Origin: Gammaproteobacteria bacterium
Lineage (GTDB): Bacteria; Pseudomonadota; Gammaproteobacteria; Burkholderiales; Rhodocyclaceae
Direction of reading: 5' to 3'
DNA: 64,000 nt
NCBI GenBank assembly: GCA_018824085.1
Contig: JAHJHI010000028.1
Coordinates: 62,001 to 126,000 of the forward strand
How positions within the stretch are numbered: the first letter of the stretch is position 1; the number at the start of each line of letters is the position of its first letter. Of the stretch, positions 16,889 through 26,011 are shown piece after piece. The notes under the pieces were generated by a model. It ran no database searches. It saw only the letters and a program-made list of their open reading frames with translations, and was not told the origin of the DNA. Position numbers and translations under genes: made by a program.

Positions 16889-17296
16889 GTCGAGGTTCCG
16901 CAATTGATGGAAAGCGCGACATTGGGGCGGACGGGTTGCGTCCGTGTTACATCGAGAATGGTCCGAATGGACTATCTGCCATGCAAGGTATTTGTCACCT
17001 TTCCGTAACCGGCTGGTGATGTGCGCGCAAGTGCGCGCGCAACGTGGTCGTGTCAGGCGTGTTTCCGTCCGGTCGCAGGCGTGTCGGCACATCAGCGCCT
17101 GAGTGCGAAATGGCCGTGTTCGAACGCGCTGCGCCAGCGGGTCATTGACGTTTCTGTTGTCAGCGCACGGGTTCCGACATGCTTCATGCTGCGACGGATG
17201 CCGGTGCGGTGGATGGCTGCGTGTTCGATGCGGACGCGATGGCGCGCGGCCCGTGACCGCATTGCGAGGCGCGCCCGCGATGGTATCGTTGGGGGC
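16889..17296. other. 408-base divergent intergenic region
   Basis: It lies between the minus-strand PEP-CTERM gene and the plus-strand MEKHLA gene and must contain both promoters. I see no convincing sigma-54, sigma-70 or operator match and no hairpin with a T-run. The left part (16940-17010) is the least GC-rich, which fits a promoter there. Confidence 0.5.
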
Positions 17297-17743
17297 ATGA
17301 CAGCCATGCCTGACGAGATTTTCCTGCGCGAACACAGCGCCCTGCTCGCGCAGAGCTTCGAGCGTGCGACCGGCCAGAGACTGCCGGTCGACGCGCTGAC
17401 GCTCTATGGCGCGCCGTTTGCGGTGGTGTCCCACGGCATGCAGGCGGACCCGGTCTTCAATTACGCGAACCTGTTTGCGCAGCAGCTGTTCGGCTACGCA
17501 TGGGAGGAGTTCATCGCGCTGCCATCACGCCTGTCGGCGCGGGCACCGGAACGCGACGAGCGCGCGCGACTGCTCGAGCTGGTGACCCGTCAGGGCTATA
17601 TCGAGGACTATGCCGGCATACGCGTGCGCCGCAACGGCACGCTGTTCCGCATCAGCCGCGCCACCGTGTGGAATGTCGTCGATACCGGCGGCGTGCTGCA
17701 CGGACAGGCCGCGATGTTCTCCGATATCGAGGAGTTGCAATGA
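17297..17743 (+). CDS. MEKHLA-domain (PAS-like) protein
   Basis: A 148-residue single-domain protein. Features of the MEKHLA family are HSALLAQSFER, LYGAPFAVVSHGMQADPVFNYANLFAQQLFGYAWEEF (read in parts) and the closing GVLHGQAAMF. MEKHLA is a PAS-like fold found in plant HD-ZIP III factors and as stand-alone bacterial proteins, presumed to bind small ligands. No output domain is present. ATG 17297 starts the domain; the frame upstream is not protein-like. Its stop overlaps the start of the M20 amidohydrolase (ATGA), so the two are translationally coupled and probably work in one process. Confidence 0.85.
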   Translation: MTAMPDEIFLREHSALLAQSFERATGQRLPVDALTLYGAPFAVVSHGMQADPVFNYANLFAQQLFGYAWEEFIALPSRLSARAPERDERARLLELVTRQGYIEDYAGIRVRRNGTLFRISRATVWNVVDTGGVLHGQAAMFSDIEELQ

Positions 17744-18969
17744 CCCGCGCTGCATCCGGCACAACGCATCCGCTGATCGAGGCGCTCGCCGGGCGCGTCG
17801 CGCGCTGGACGCAGCTGCGGCGCGATCTGCACGCCCACCCGGAACTGGCGTTCGAGGAAACGCGCACCGGCGCAGTCGTGGCACGCGCGCTGCGCGAGGC
17901 GGGTATCGAAGTGCATGAAGGCATCGGGCGGACCGGTGTGGTCGGCGTGCTGCGCGCCGGCAGCGGCGATGGCGCGATCGGACTGCGGGCCGACATGGAC
18001 GCGCTGCCGATGAGCGAGCAGAACACGTTCGAACACTGCTCGCGCCATGAAGGGCGCATGCACGGCTGCGGTCACGACGGGCACACGGCGATGCTGCTGG
18101 CGGCGGCCGAATACCTTGCCGTGACGCGCGGTTTTGACGGCACCGTCTACTTCATCTTCCAGCCGGCGGAAGAGGGGCGCGGCGGGGCGCCGGCAATGAT
18201 TGCCGACGGGCTGTTCGAACGGTTCCCGATGCAGGCGGTATTCGGCCTGCACAACTGGCCCGGCCTGCCGGCGGGGCAGATGGCGGTGCACGACGGTCCG
18301 GCAATGGCCAGCAGCGACGAGCTCGAAATCATCATCGAAGGACGCGGCGCACACGCGGCGATGCCTCATCTGGGCGCGGACCCGGTACTGGCCGGCGCGG
18401 CCATCGTGCAGTCGCTGCAGTCCATCGTGTCGCGCAACGTGTCGCCGGTGGAATGCGGCGTCGTCAGCGTGACGCAGTTTCAGGCCGGCGAGGCCTACAA
18501 CGTCATTCCGCAGTCGGCGCGCCTGCGCGGTACGGCACGTGCTTTCACGCCCGAGGTGCGCGACCAGCTCGAAGCCGGCATCGAACGCGTGGTGCAGGGC
18601 GTTGCGGCGGCCCATGACGTCAGTGCAGCCCTGAACTATCGGCGCGGCTATCCACCGACCATCAACAGTTCGGTCGAGGCGGATTTCTGCGCGACGGTCG
18701 GGCGCGAGGTGCTGGGCGAGGGCGCCGTGCATACCGACTACCCGCCCAGCATGGGTGCCGAGGACTTCGCCTACATGCTGCAGCACAAGCCGGGCTGCTA
18801 CATCTGGCTTGGCAATGGCGGCGGGCCGGACGGCGCATCGCAACCGGGGCACGAGCATGGCGGCGGCTGCATGCTGCACAACCCGCGCTACGATTTCAAC
18901 GACGGGATCATCGCTTTCGGCGTTGCGTACTGGACCCGACTGGTCGAGCGCTACCTCGCGCGCTCGTAG
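17740..18969 (+). CDS. M20 family metallo-amidohydrolase (hippurate/N-acyl-amino-acid hydrolase type)
   Basis: A 409-residue enzyme of the M20D amidohydrolase family: RRDLHAHPELAFEE near the N-terminus, GLRADMDALPM, the metal-binding HGCGHDGHTAMLL, and the catalytic PAEEGRGGA; the dimerisation domain begins at GRGAHAAMPH and a final metal His is in GAEDFAYMLQHKPG. It probably removes an acyl group from amino acids (hippurate, N-acetyl-amino acids or conjugated auxins are known substrates). The ATG overlaps the MEKHLA stop. It converges with the MFS gene, 11 bases away. Confidence 0.93.
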   Translation: MTRAASGTTHPLIEALAGRVARWTQLRRDLHAHPELAFEETRTGAVVARALREAGIEVHEGIGRTGVVGVLRAGSGDGAIGLRADMDALPMSEQNTFEHCSRHEGRMHGCGHDGHTAMLLAAAEYLAVTRGFDGTVYFIFQPAEEGRGGAPAMIADGLFERFPMQAVFGLHNWPGLPAGQMAVHDGPAMASSDELEIIIEGRGAHAAMPHLGADPVLAGAAIVQSLQSIVSRNVSPVECGVVSVTQFQAGEAYNVIPQSARLRGTARAFTPEVRDQLEAGIERVVQGVAAAHDVSAALNYRRGYPPTINSSVEADFCATVGREVLGEGAVHTDYPPSMGAEDFAYMLQHKPGCYIWLGNGGGPDGASQPGHEHGGGCMLHNPRYDFNDGIIAFGVAYWTRLVERYLARS

Positions 18970-18980
18970 CTGTGATGGGC

Positions 18981-20606
18981 TTACGCGCTGCGCAGGTGCA
19001 GCGCGCGGGCGACAAGGATGGCGCCGACCGGCATTGCCACGCCGATGGCGATCACCGTTACCAGCAGCTGCGTGAGGTCCTGATAGTTTGCCGCGGTGAC
19101 GACGGCACCGGTGGCCGGGTCCCTCACTTCGCGCGCGAGAATGTAGATCTGGTTCAGATATTTGGTGCCGAGCTGGCTGGCCGACAGCGCGAGATTGGTG
19201 AATGAGGCCATGACCGCGAAGAAGGTCGCCTTGAGGTGGGCGGGTGCGGAATTGGCGATCCAGGCCAGCATCGGAATCATCGATATCTGGCCGAGCGGTG
19301 ACTCCAGCGCGGTGTCGATCACCGCGATGAAGCGTGCGTCGACGATGCCTCCGGTCACGCGCGAAGTCCATTCGTGCAGCCCGAGGCTCATGCCCAGCGT
19401 GGGCATGGACAGCACGAAACTGGCGGCGGTCAGGAAACCCACGACATACAGGATTGAGCGCTCCGCCATGAAGCGGCGGAACAGGAACATGCCGGCCAGC
19501 GTGAGCGCGCTGCCGATCAGCGACAGTACGGAAAAGAAGGCCTGGTCGAAGCCCAGGGCGTCGATCGACCACCAGGACACGCCGGGGCCGGTGGTCGGCG
19601 TGGCCCGGAACATGAAGATGACCAGCGCGGTGCCGATCAGCGTGTTGCGTGCCGCGGGCTCAAGTTCCAGCGTGAGCTTCGCCATCAGGAAGGTGATGAT
19701 GGCAAACGAGCCGATGAAGATGATTTCCTGGTTCCACTTCACATCGGACAGCCCCATCGTCAGCGTGAACGCGACGAACACGAGGCTGCCGCCGAGTATC
19801 CACCAGTTGGCGTGCGTGCCGCTGTCCGGGTCGCGCAGCAGGGTGAGCGCTTCCGCCCGCGACATGCCGTGCGCCATGTGCGCCGCGATCTGCCGGCGTT
19901 TGAGGATGGCCGCGAATACGACGCCGGCGACCGACACGACCGGGATGATCAATGCCATCAGATAGACCTGCAGATAGATGGCGGCCTTTTCCGCTTCGGG
20001 GGCCGTTTCCGTGCCTGAGAACAGATAGAGGTTCACCAGGGCGACCAGCACGCTGCCACCGATGATGGCGACGCGGCCCAGCGTCTGCATCGTCGTGTGC
20101 ATCAGCTTGAGGCGGTCGGCCGGCACCGCAGTGCCGTCGGCATCGAAACGCGGCACCGCTTCGACTGTCATGGCGTCGGCGACCGCGTCCTGCAGCACAT
20201 AGCCGACCGGACTGAGCAGGGCGCTGAGCACGAACCAGGCATTGACCGGCATCACCGCCGCCATGGCCTTGCGCTCTGCGATGAGCCCCGCCATGATGAG
20301 CAGGCTGGCGGATATCAGGCTGGCGCCGACGAAGATCAGGGCGCTCTTGTAACGCCACAACAGGTCGACCAGATGGCCCAGCGGTATCTTGAGCGCCCAG
20401 GGAATGCCGACCCAGAAACCGAGTGCCGCGAGGAATTCGGCGGACAGCCCGAGATAGTCCTTGACGAAGAAGGTGCCGACGATGCCGGTCAGACCCTGGA
20501 TGCCGGCCGCCATGTAGACCATCAGCGGCGGCAGATAGGAGGCGCGCATGTCGCGCCCCAGTGACAGGATGTTGTTGTCGATCCAGCGCAGCAGTCGTGA
20601 GTTCAT
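18981..20606 (-). CDS. major facilitator superfamily transporter (BT1/folate-biopterin-like)
   Basis: A 541-residue permease with about 12 to 14 hydrophobic segments. It opens with RASYLPPLMVYMAAGIQGLTGIVGTFFVKDYLGLSAEFLAALGFW (read in parts), followed by WALKIPLGHLVDLLWRYKS, the MFS loop 2-3 region. The layout and the GLSDVKW stretch resemble the BT1-like branch of uncharacterised bacterial carriers. The substrate is unknown. ATG 20606 is the first start before the conserved region; frames further upstream carry no membrane character. It is divergent from the cyclic-nucleotide-binding protein gene, with 147 bases between. Confidence 0.82.
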   Translation of the reverse strand: MNSRLLRWIDNNILSLGRDMRASYLPPLMVYMAAGIQGLTGIVGTFFVKDYLGLSAEFLAALGFWVGIPWALKIPLGHLVDLLWRYKSALIFVGASLISASLLIMAGLIAERKAMAAVMPVNAWFVLSALLSPVGYVLQDAVADAMTVEAVPRFDADGTAVPADRLKLMHTTMQTLGRVAIIGGSVLVALVNLYLFSGTETAPEAEKAAIYLQVYLMALIIPVVSVAGVVFAAILKRRQIAAHMAHGMSRAEALTLLRDPDSGTHANWWILGGSLVFVAFTLTMGLSDVKWNQEIIFIGSFAIITFLMAKLTLELEPAARNTLIGTALVIFMFRATPTTGPGVSWWSIDALGFDQAFFSVLSLIGSALTLAGMFLFRRFMAERSILYVVGFLTAASFVLSMPTLGMSLGLHEWTSRVTGGIVDARFIAVIDTALESPLGQISMIPMLAWIANSAPAHLKATFFAVMASFTNLALSASQLGTKYLNQIYILAREVRDPATGAVVTAANYQDLTQLLVTVIAIGVAMPVGAILVARALHLRSA

Positions 20607-20753
20607 GAGGATGTCTGTTTTTGTGGCCGTGCCTGTGACCCGGGAGGATAAGGCGAATTCCCGTGTCCGCCCGCGTCGGTGCAATCGTCGCGTGCACAAA
20701 AGCCGGTATGCTTGCGCGCTGGTTTCAATGCCCACTTTCGAACGGAGCCCGAC

Positions 20754-21230
20754 GTGCGTTTGTTCGGCCGCAACGCGGCGCAAGATGCCCTGCATCCGCT
20801 GCGCCAGATACGCCTTTTCTCGTCGCTGAGCTGGCGCGAGCTGAAAGTGGTGCAGGCGCTGCGCCACGAGCGGCAGTATCTGGCCGACGAAGTGGTGTTC
20901 GATCAGGGTGACGAAGGGCAGGCCATCTACGCCATCACCGAAGGCGAAGTCGACATCCTGCGCACCGACGGCGGACAGGTGCTGCGGCTCGCGCGGCTGG
21001 GCGCAGGCGACGTGTTCGGCGAGCTGGCGCTGCTTGACCAGGCGCCCCGGGCGGCGCAGGCCCGCGCGCACTCCGATTGCCGGCTGGTGGTGTTCTTCCG
21101 TGCCGACTTCATGGGTTTGCTGGAAACCCATCCCAAGATCGCATCCAAGATAGCGCTTGCGCTGGCGCGCCATCTCGGCGGGCGTCTGCGCCAGGCCAAT
21201 GCCGGGGCGCGCCAGGAGGGCCATCTGTGA
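20754..21230 (+). CDS. cyclic nucleotide-binding domain protein without DNA-binding domain
   Basis: A 158-residue protein made almost entirely of a cNMP-binding beta-roll: RQIRLFSSLSWRELKVV, EGQAIYAITEGEVDIL, GAGDVFGELALLDQAPRAAQARAHSDCRL. The phosphate-binding cassette GELALLDQAPRAAQA is intact, with the Arg that contacts cyclic phosphate. There is no C-terminal helix-turn-helix, so it is not a CRP-type activator by itself. The start GTG 20754 has GGAG 6 bases upstream. The AI-2E permease gene starts 34 bases after its stop on the same strand, so it may regulate that permease by protein contact; this is inference. Confidence 0.85.
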   Translation: MRLFGRNAAQDALHPLRQIRLFSSLSWRELKVVQALRHERQYLADEVVFDQGDEGQAIYAITEGEVDILRTDGGQVLRLARLGAGDVFGELALLDQAPRAAQARAHSDCRLVVFFRADFMGLLETHPKIASKIALALARHLGGRLRQANAGARQEGHL

Positions 21231-21264
21231 CCGCAGGGTGTGAGGCCGTGGCAGGAGTGTCGCC

Positions 21265-22386
21265 GTGAGGCGCCTGCAGCCGTCCGGCGCCGGACCGCTT
21301 GCGTGGTGCGGCATCCTGCTGGCGACGACGGTCGCGCTCTACGTGTTCCAGCACCTGCTGTGGCTCGTGCTGCCCTTCCTGTTCGGATTGATCACCTACT
21401 ATGTGCTCCATCCGCCGATGCAGCGCCTGATGTTCGCCGGCTTCTCGCAGGAGGCGTCGGCCAACATCACGGCGGGCGTGTTCTCGCTGTTGTTGTCGGT
21501 GGCTCTGGTGTTCATGCTGCCGCGCTTTGCCGCCCACGCGGTGAGCGCGCAGGAGACGGGCACGCGCTATCTTCAAGGCGGACTGGCGCTGCTGGATCAG
21601 ACACTGCGCGCGATGGAAGGGCAGTCACGGTTCATGCGCGAGGCGCACGTGGCCGACGCGGTGTCCTCGCATATCGCGGCAGCCGGCGAGGGATTCGCGC
21701 AGGAGCGCCTGCCTGCGCTTGCGATGGCGCTGGCCGCGTGGATGCCGTCGGTCCTGCTGGCACCCTTCCTCGCGTACTTCTTCCTGCGTGACGCGCGGCG
21801 CTTCCAGCGCTTCCTGGCGCGTGCGGTGCCGAACGCCTATTTCGAGCGCACGCTGCACCTGCTGTACGAAGTCGATCGCACGACACGCGCCTACTTCCTG
21901 GGCCTCATGAAGCTGACCGCGCTTGATGCCGTCTGCCTGGCGATAGGGCTGTGGGTCATCGGCCTGTCGTCACCGCTGCTGCTCGGGTTGATCACCGCGG
22001 TGCTGGCCTGGGTGCCTTATGTGGGATCGATACTGGGCTGCGTGCTGGTGGTCATGGTGGCGGCCACCGACTTTCCCGGCACGCCGTGGATCGCCTACGC
22101 CGCGGTCGCCCTGTTCGTCGCGGTACGGCTGCTCGACGACTTCGTGTTCATGCCGCTCACCATCGGACGCAGCCTGAAGATGCATCCGCTGATCACGGTG
22201 CTGATGATATTCGTCGGCGGCGCGGTGGCCGGTGTTGCCGGTCTGCTGCTGGTGCTGCCGGTGCTCGGTATCGTCATGGTGATAGGCGAGACCGTGAGCA
22301 TCGTGGCGTCCGACCCGCGCCTGCATGCGCGCCACGCCCACGCGCGCCGGCTGCGCTGGACGTCGGTCACGCGCGACCTGGACTGA
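21265..22386 (+). CDS. AI-2E family (PerM-like) permease
   Basis: A 373-residue membrane protein with the AI-2E/PerM topology: two N-terminal helices (about 10-50), one helix near 60-80, a soluble stretch (about 85-150), then a C-terminal helical block. The block shows AYFFLRDARRF, GLMKLTALDAVCLAIGLWVIGL and the conserved LAWVPYVGSILG and LDDFVFMPLTIGRSLKMHPL. Members have been linked to autoinducer-2 export and to Na+/H+ antiport, so the substrate is open. GTG 21265 has AGGAG at the right spacing. Converges with the truncated haemoglobin gene. Confidence 0.9.
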   Translation: MRRLQPSGAGPLAWCGILLATTVALYVFQHLLWLVLPFLFGLITYYVLHPPMQRLMFAGFSQEASANITAGVFSLLLSVALVFMLPRFAAHAVSAQETGTRYLQGGLALLDQTLRAMEGQSRFMREAHVADAVSSHIAAAGEGFAQERLPALAMALAAWMPSVLLAPFLAYFFLRDARRFQRFLARAVPNAYFERTLHLLYEVDRTTRAYFLGLMKLTALDAVCLAIGLWVIGLSSPLLLGLITAVLAWVPYVGSILGCVLVVMVAATDFPGTPWIAYAAVALFVAVRLLDDFVFMPLTIGRSLKMHPLITVLMIFVGGAVAGVAGLLLVLPVLGIVMVIGETVSIVASDPRLHARHAHARRLRWTSVTRDLD

Positions 22387-22404
22387 GAGCCTGCGCCGCG
22401 CCGT

Positions 22405-22797
22405 TCAGCCTTCGCGGTTTCGCATGTGGTCGGCCAGATCCGCCAGTGCCTGATAGAGCTGTTCACGGCTGTCGTCCGCGGGAAGTACCTCGTCCATCGC
22501 CATGCGCATGCACATGAGCCATTGGTCGCGTTCGGTGCCGGCGATGGGAAACGGCAGGTGGCGAGCCCGCAGGCGCGGATGACCGTGGGCCTGCACGTAC
22601 AGCTGCGGTCCGCCGAGCCATCCGGTCAGGTACATGAACAGCTTGTCCGCCGAACCCGACAGGTCGGCCGGATGCAGCTTGCGGATGCCGTAGGCTTCCG
22701 GCAGCGTGTCCATCAGGTCGTAGAAGCGGTCGACCAGTCTGCGGACGGTCGGCTCGCCGCCCATGTGTTCGTAAAAGGTGGTGGCGGTCTGGGTCAT
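22405..22797 (-). CDS. group II truncated haemoglobin
   Basis: A 130-residue 2-over-2 globin. Diagnostic features are FYEHMGGEPTVRRLVDRFYDLM with the B10 Tyr, GWLGGPQLYVQAHGHPRLRARHLPFPI with the proximal F8 His, and the invariant G8 Trp in ERDQWL, which marks group II. These proteins bind O2 and NO and are proposed to serve oxygen chemistry or NO/peroxide detoxification. It stands alone on the minus strand between the AI-2E permease (convergent) and sapC (divergent). Confidence 0.93.
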   Translation of the reverse strand: MTQTATTFYEHMGGEPTVRRLVDRFYDLMDTLPEAYGIRKLHPADLSGSADKLFMYLTGWLGGPQLYVQAHGHPRLRARHLPFPIAGTERDQWLMCMRMAMDEVLPADDSREQLYQALADLADHMRNREG

Positions 22798-22860
22798 GGT
22801 GTGCGTAAGCGCCGGCCTGCGTGCTGGCTGGCGTCATGTGGAGGCGATCGTCGATTTTAT

Positions 22861-22902
22861 CGCGCCCGGAGCCCGCCCATTCAACCGGGCGCGGACGTTT
22901 TT
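22861..22902 (+). terminator. stem-loop with T-run upstream of sapC
   Basis: A 9-pair stem CGCGCCCGG / CCGGGCGCG (22861-22869 with 22885-22893) and a 15-base loop is followed by GACG and TTTTT (22898-22902). It may stop plus-strand read-through before sapC or end a short leader RNA. Just beyond are TTGACG (22901) and TAGAAT (22928), candidate promoter boxes, but with a long 21-base spacer. Confidence 0.45.
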
Positions 22903-22970
22903 GACGCGGGCGACGTAGCCCGGGGTCTAGAATCCGCTGTGGCGCCTGACTACCCATACCAAGGATTTCA

Positions 22971-23759
22971 ATGAAAACACTGCTTTTCTACGAGCGCGTC
23001 GTCGTGCTCAATCGCGATACGCACCGCGATCTGCGGTTGAAGCCGCAGGACAATCTGAAGTTTGCCGGCAGCACGAATTGCGTGCCGCTGGCCCTGGTGG
23101 AATTCGGCGACGTGGCGCGCGAGTATCCCATCGTGTTCGCCCGCCTGCCGGGGGGGTTGGTGCCGGTCGCGCTGCTCGGGCTGCGTGACGAGGAAAACCT
23201 CTATCTGAACGGCGAAGGAAAATGGGACGCGCGCTACGTGCCGGCCTTCGTGCGCCGCTATCCATTCGTCGCGGTGCAGGACAACAATGCGTCTGACAAG
23301 CTGCTTGTCTGCATGGACGAAGCGTTTGCCGGGTTCAACCAGGACGAGGGCGAGCGCCTGTTCGATGAAGCGGGTGCCGAGACGCCGTTTCTGAAGAATG
23401 CGCTGGCGTTCGTGCAGGGCTATCAGAATGAGGCGCAACACACGGCGGAGTTCTGCCGCGAGGTCGAGCAACTCGGCCTGCTCAACGAAATGAGCGCGAT
23501 GGCCGAACTGAATGATGGCCGCAAGTTCCGCCTGGACGGCCTCTGGGTCATCGACGAGGCGAAGCTGCAGGCACTGTCCGCCGCTGCCGCCGTGGATCTG
23601 TTCCGCCGCGGCTGGTTGGGGCTGGTCTATGCCCAGTTGCTGTCGCTGGGCCATCTTCGCGTGTTGCTCGACCGGGCGGCCGTGCGCGGTGAAACCGACG
23701 CCGTGGCGCCGGACGCTGCCATCTCCACGGACGCCGTGCCTGACACGACGCGTCACTGA
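22971..23759 (+). CDS. SapC family protein
   Basis: A 262-residue protein matching the SapC family: it opens MKTLLFYERVVVLNRDTHRDL, then VPLALVEFGDVAREYPIVFAR, LNGEGKWDARYVPAFVRRYPF and a C-terminal block LGLLNEMSAMAELNDG. SapC was named from the S-layer locus of Campylobacter. In proteobacteria it is a soluble protein of unknown role, often near peptide or JmjC-type proteins. No signal peptide is evident, so a cytoplasmic location is likely. AAGGAT precedes the ATG. It converges with the histidine kinase gene (8 bases between stops). Confidence 0.88.
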   Translation: MKTLLFYERVVVLNRDTHRDLRLKPQDNLKFAGSTNCVPLALVEFGDVAREYPIVFARLPGGLVPVALLGLRDEENLYLNGEGKWDARYVPAFVRRYPFVAVQDNNASDKLLVCMDEAFAGFNQDEGERLFDEAGAETPFLKNALAFVQGYQNEAQHTAEFCREVEQLGLLNEMSAMAELNDGRKFRLDGLWVIDEAKLQALSAAAAVDLFRRGWLGLVYAQLLSLGHLRVLLDRAAVRGETDAVAPDAAISTDAVPDTTRH

Positions 23760-23767
23760 CAGGGCGC

Positions 23768-25186
23768 CTATCGGAGTGCGAGCGGGCTGTTGTTGATGGG
23801 GATGCGAAGGCGGGCGATCAGGCCGCCGCCCTCGCGCGCCAGCAGATCGAAGCTGCCGCTGTGTGCCCGCAAGGTGCGCTCCACGATGGCGAGTCCCAGC
23901 CCGGCGCCGCTCTGGCCTGCGCGCGAACTGTCCAGGCGGGTGAAGGGGCGTTTGAGGCGTTCCGTCTGTTCGGGCGGAATGCCGGGCCCGCGGTCACTTA
24001 CGTCTATCAATACCGCATCGTCTTCCAGGGTGCATGACAGCTCGATCGGTGCCTTTTCGCCTGCATGGCGCAAGGCGTTGTCGATCAGGTTGTTCAGGCA
24101 GCGGCGGATCGCCAGCGGCCTGAAACGCATCGCGGGGACCGGGTCTATGTGGCTCGCGCTGACCGGGAAACCGTGCCGGGCGTACGCTTGCGACGCTTCG
24201 AGGACAAGGCTGGCCAGATCGCTTTCGATCGGCTCCTCGCCGGTGGTGACGCGCGCGAAGTCGAGGAACTGGCCGATGATCTTGTCCATGTCGTCGATGT
24301 CCGCACTCATGTCGGTGACGGCGGCCGGATCGAGTCCGGACATTTCCATGTCCAGACGCAGGCGGGTCAACGGTGTGCGCAGATCGTGCGAAATGCCGGC
24401 CAGGATGAGGGCGCGCTCGTCCTCCATGCGCGCGAGGTCGTCCGCCATCTGATTGAACGCGTGCGCGACTTCCACGAGTTCCTCGGCGCCGCGTTCCGGC
24501 AGCGGGGCTGGGCGTTCCCCGCGCCCGATCGCGCGTGCGGCCCGCTTCATCGCCGACAGCGGACGCGTCACCCGATGCACGATGAGGTAGGCGCCGCCCA
24601 GCGCGAGCAGCAGTGCAGCCGCACCCCAGCCGATGACCTCGAGCGCCAGCGGGCGTTCGATCCGGCTGCGCGGCAGCATCAGCCAGTAGTCGTCGACGCC
24701 TTCGCGGTCGGCGATGCTGAAACTGACGAACAGGCCCGTCTGTATGCCCTTGGAGACGACGATGCGCGTACGCGGGTCCAGCCGGGCGCGCAGTTCCTGT
24801 TCGATGGCCGCCAGATTCCGGTTGCCTTCGATCGGCTCAAACCCCGGTATCTCGCCGTCAGGATAGATGCGCAGGCCCTCGCGCATCGACAGTTCGGTCA
24901 GCAGTTCCATGCGGCGCTGCGGGTCGGCACTGACGAGCGACGCGCGCGTCAGGTTGATGACGCTGATGATGATCTGCGCAGCCTGCTGTTCGCGTGGTTG
25001 TTGTTCCAGCCAAGCGTAGATGGCGGACCAGGCCAGTACCGATGCCATCAGCAGCGATGCCATCAGCAGGAAGGTGCGCGCCAGCAGCGATCGTGGCAGC
25101 ACTGAAAACCGGCGCCAGCGCTGGCCGCTGTCGCGTGTCGCCCAACGGGTGAAGCGGCCGCTGCGCCTGCGCGCGCGTTTCACCAT
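23768..25186 (-). CDS. EnvZ-like sensor histidine kinase
   Basis: A 472-residue inner-membrane kinase of the EnvZ/RisS type: basic N-terminus, membrane helix about 34-60, periplasmic region about 61-180, second helix about 183-204, HAMP 205-258, phosphorylated His267 in AGISHDLRTPLTRLRLDMEMS, N-box NLIDNALRHA, G1 DRGPGIPP and G2 GAGLGLAIVERTL. It is expected to phosphorylate the OmpR-like regulator encoded 24 bases upstream on the same strand. The stimulus is unknown; osmotic or envelope sensing is the family precedent. Confidence 0.92.
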   Translation of the reverse strand: MVKRARRRSGRFTRWATRDSGQRWRRFSVLPRSLLARTFLLMASLLMASVLAWSAIYAWLEQQPREQQAAQIIISVINLTRASLVSADPQRRMELLTELSMREGLRIYPDGEIPGFEPIEGNRNLAAIEQELRARLDPRTRIVVSKGIQTGLFVSFSIADREGVDDYWLMLPRSRIERPLALEVIGWGAAALLLALGGAYLIVHRVTRPLSAMKRAARAIGRGERPAPLPERGAEELVEVAHAFNQMADDLARMEDERALILAGISHDLRTPLTRLRLDMEMSGLDPAAVTDMSADIDDMDKIIGQFLDFARVTTGEEPIESDLASLVLEASQAYARHGFPVSASHIDPVPAMRFRPLAIRRCLNNLIDNALRHAGEKAPIELSCTLEDDAVLIDVSDRGPGIPPEQTERLKRPFTRLDSSRAGQSGAGLGLAIVERTLRAHSGSFDLLAREGGGLIARLRIPINNSPLALR

Positions 25187-25210
25187 GCGCGCGTGTTTGC
25201 CGGCCGGCCA

Positions 25211-25939
25211 TCAACCATGCCGCGTACCGTCCGGAACGAATACGTAGCCGAAGCCCCACACCGTCTGCAGGTAGCGCGGTTTGGCCGGGTCGTCCTCGAC
25301 CAGCTTGCGCAGGCGCGACATCTGTACGTCGATGGAGCGGTCGAAAGCGTCGTACTCGCGACCGCGCGCGAGCTCCATCAGCTTGTCACGGGACAGCGGT
25401 ACCCTTGGGGATTCGAGCAGCACCTTGAGGAGCGAAAATTCGCCGGTGGTCAGCACCTGTTCCTGGCCGTCACGGGTAAGGGTGCGGGCGGCAAGATTTA
25501 CTTCGACCTGGCCGAAATGCACCGTGCGTTCATTCAGCGCCGGTGCCCCCGGCGGGGGCTTCGGCGCCTGGCGACGCAGCACCGCGTTGATGCGCGCAAC
25601 CAGTTCGCGCGGATTGAAAGGCTTCGGCAGATAGTCGTCGGCGCCCATTTCAAGGCCGACGATGCGGTCGACTTCGTCCCCCTTGGCGGTCAGCATGACC
25701 ACCGGGATGAGGTTTTCCTGGGCACGCAGACGTCTGCATATGGCGAGTCCGTCCTCGCCGGGCAGCATCAGGTCCAACACCATCAGGTCGTAGAGTTCGC
25801 GCGCGAGCGCCCGGTCCATCTGCGTACTGTCGGCCACGGCCTTGACGGTGAAGCCCTGCTCGCCGAGGTAGCGTTCAAGCAGCGCGCGAAGTCGTGCGTC
25901 GTCGTCGACGATGAGGATCTTGCGTTTTTTTTCTTCCAT
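25211..25939 (-). CDS. ompR: OmpR-like response regulator
   Basis: A 242-residue protein. The receiver domain has the acidic pocket VDDD at 11-14, phospho-acceptor Asp56 in LDLMLPGEDG and Lys106 in PKPFNPRELVARI. The winged-helix domain (about 140-240) ends RYLQTVWGFGYVFVPDG, which with SRDKLMELARGREYDAFDRSIDVQ (read in parts) is typical of OmpR itself. It forms an operon with the EnvZ-like kinase. The gene is divergent from a small exported-protein gene across 184 bases that contain TTAC repeats at 10-base spacing, a possible self-binding region. Confidence 0.92.
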   Translation of the reverse strand: MEEKKRKILIVDDDARLRALLERYLGEQGFTVKAVADSTQMDRALARELYDLMVLDLMLPGEDGLAICRRLRAQENLIPVVMLTAKGDEVDRIVGLEMGADDYLPKPFNPRELVARINAVLRRQAPKPPPGAPALNERTVHFGQVEVNLAARTLTRDGQEQVLTTGEFSLLKVLLESPRVPLSRDKLMELARGREYDAFDRSIDVQMSRLRKLVEDDPAKPRYLQTVWGFGYVFVPDGTRHG

Positions 25940-26011
25940 GGCCGGATGCTACCCGAGCCGCCGGATGGTATTCAATCGCGCAGTGAGCGGATGTAACGCG
26001 CACGGTTGAAC

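Noticed and set aside
17608-19572. A 654-codon minus-strand frame over the M20 amidohydrolase
   Set aside because: It runs antisense through conserved catalytic motifs of the amidohydrolase and out of frame through the MFS gene, so it is not a gene.
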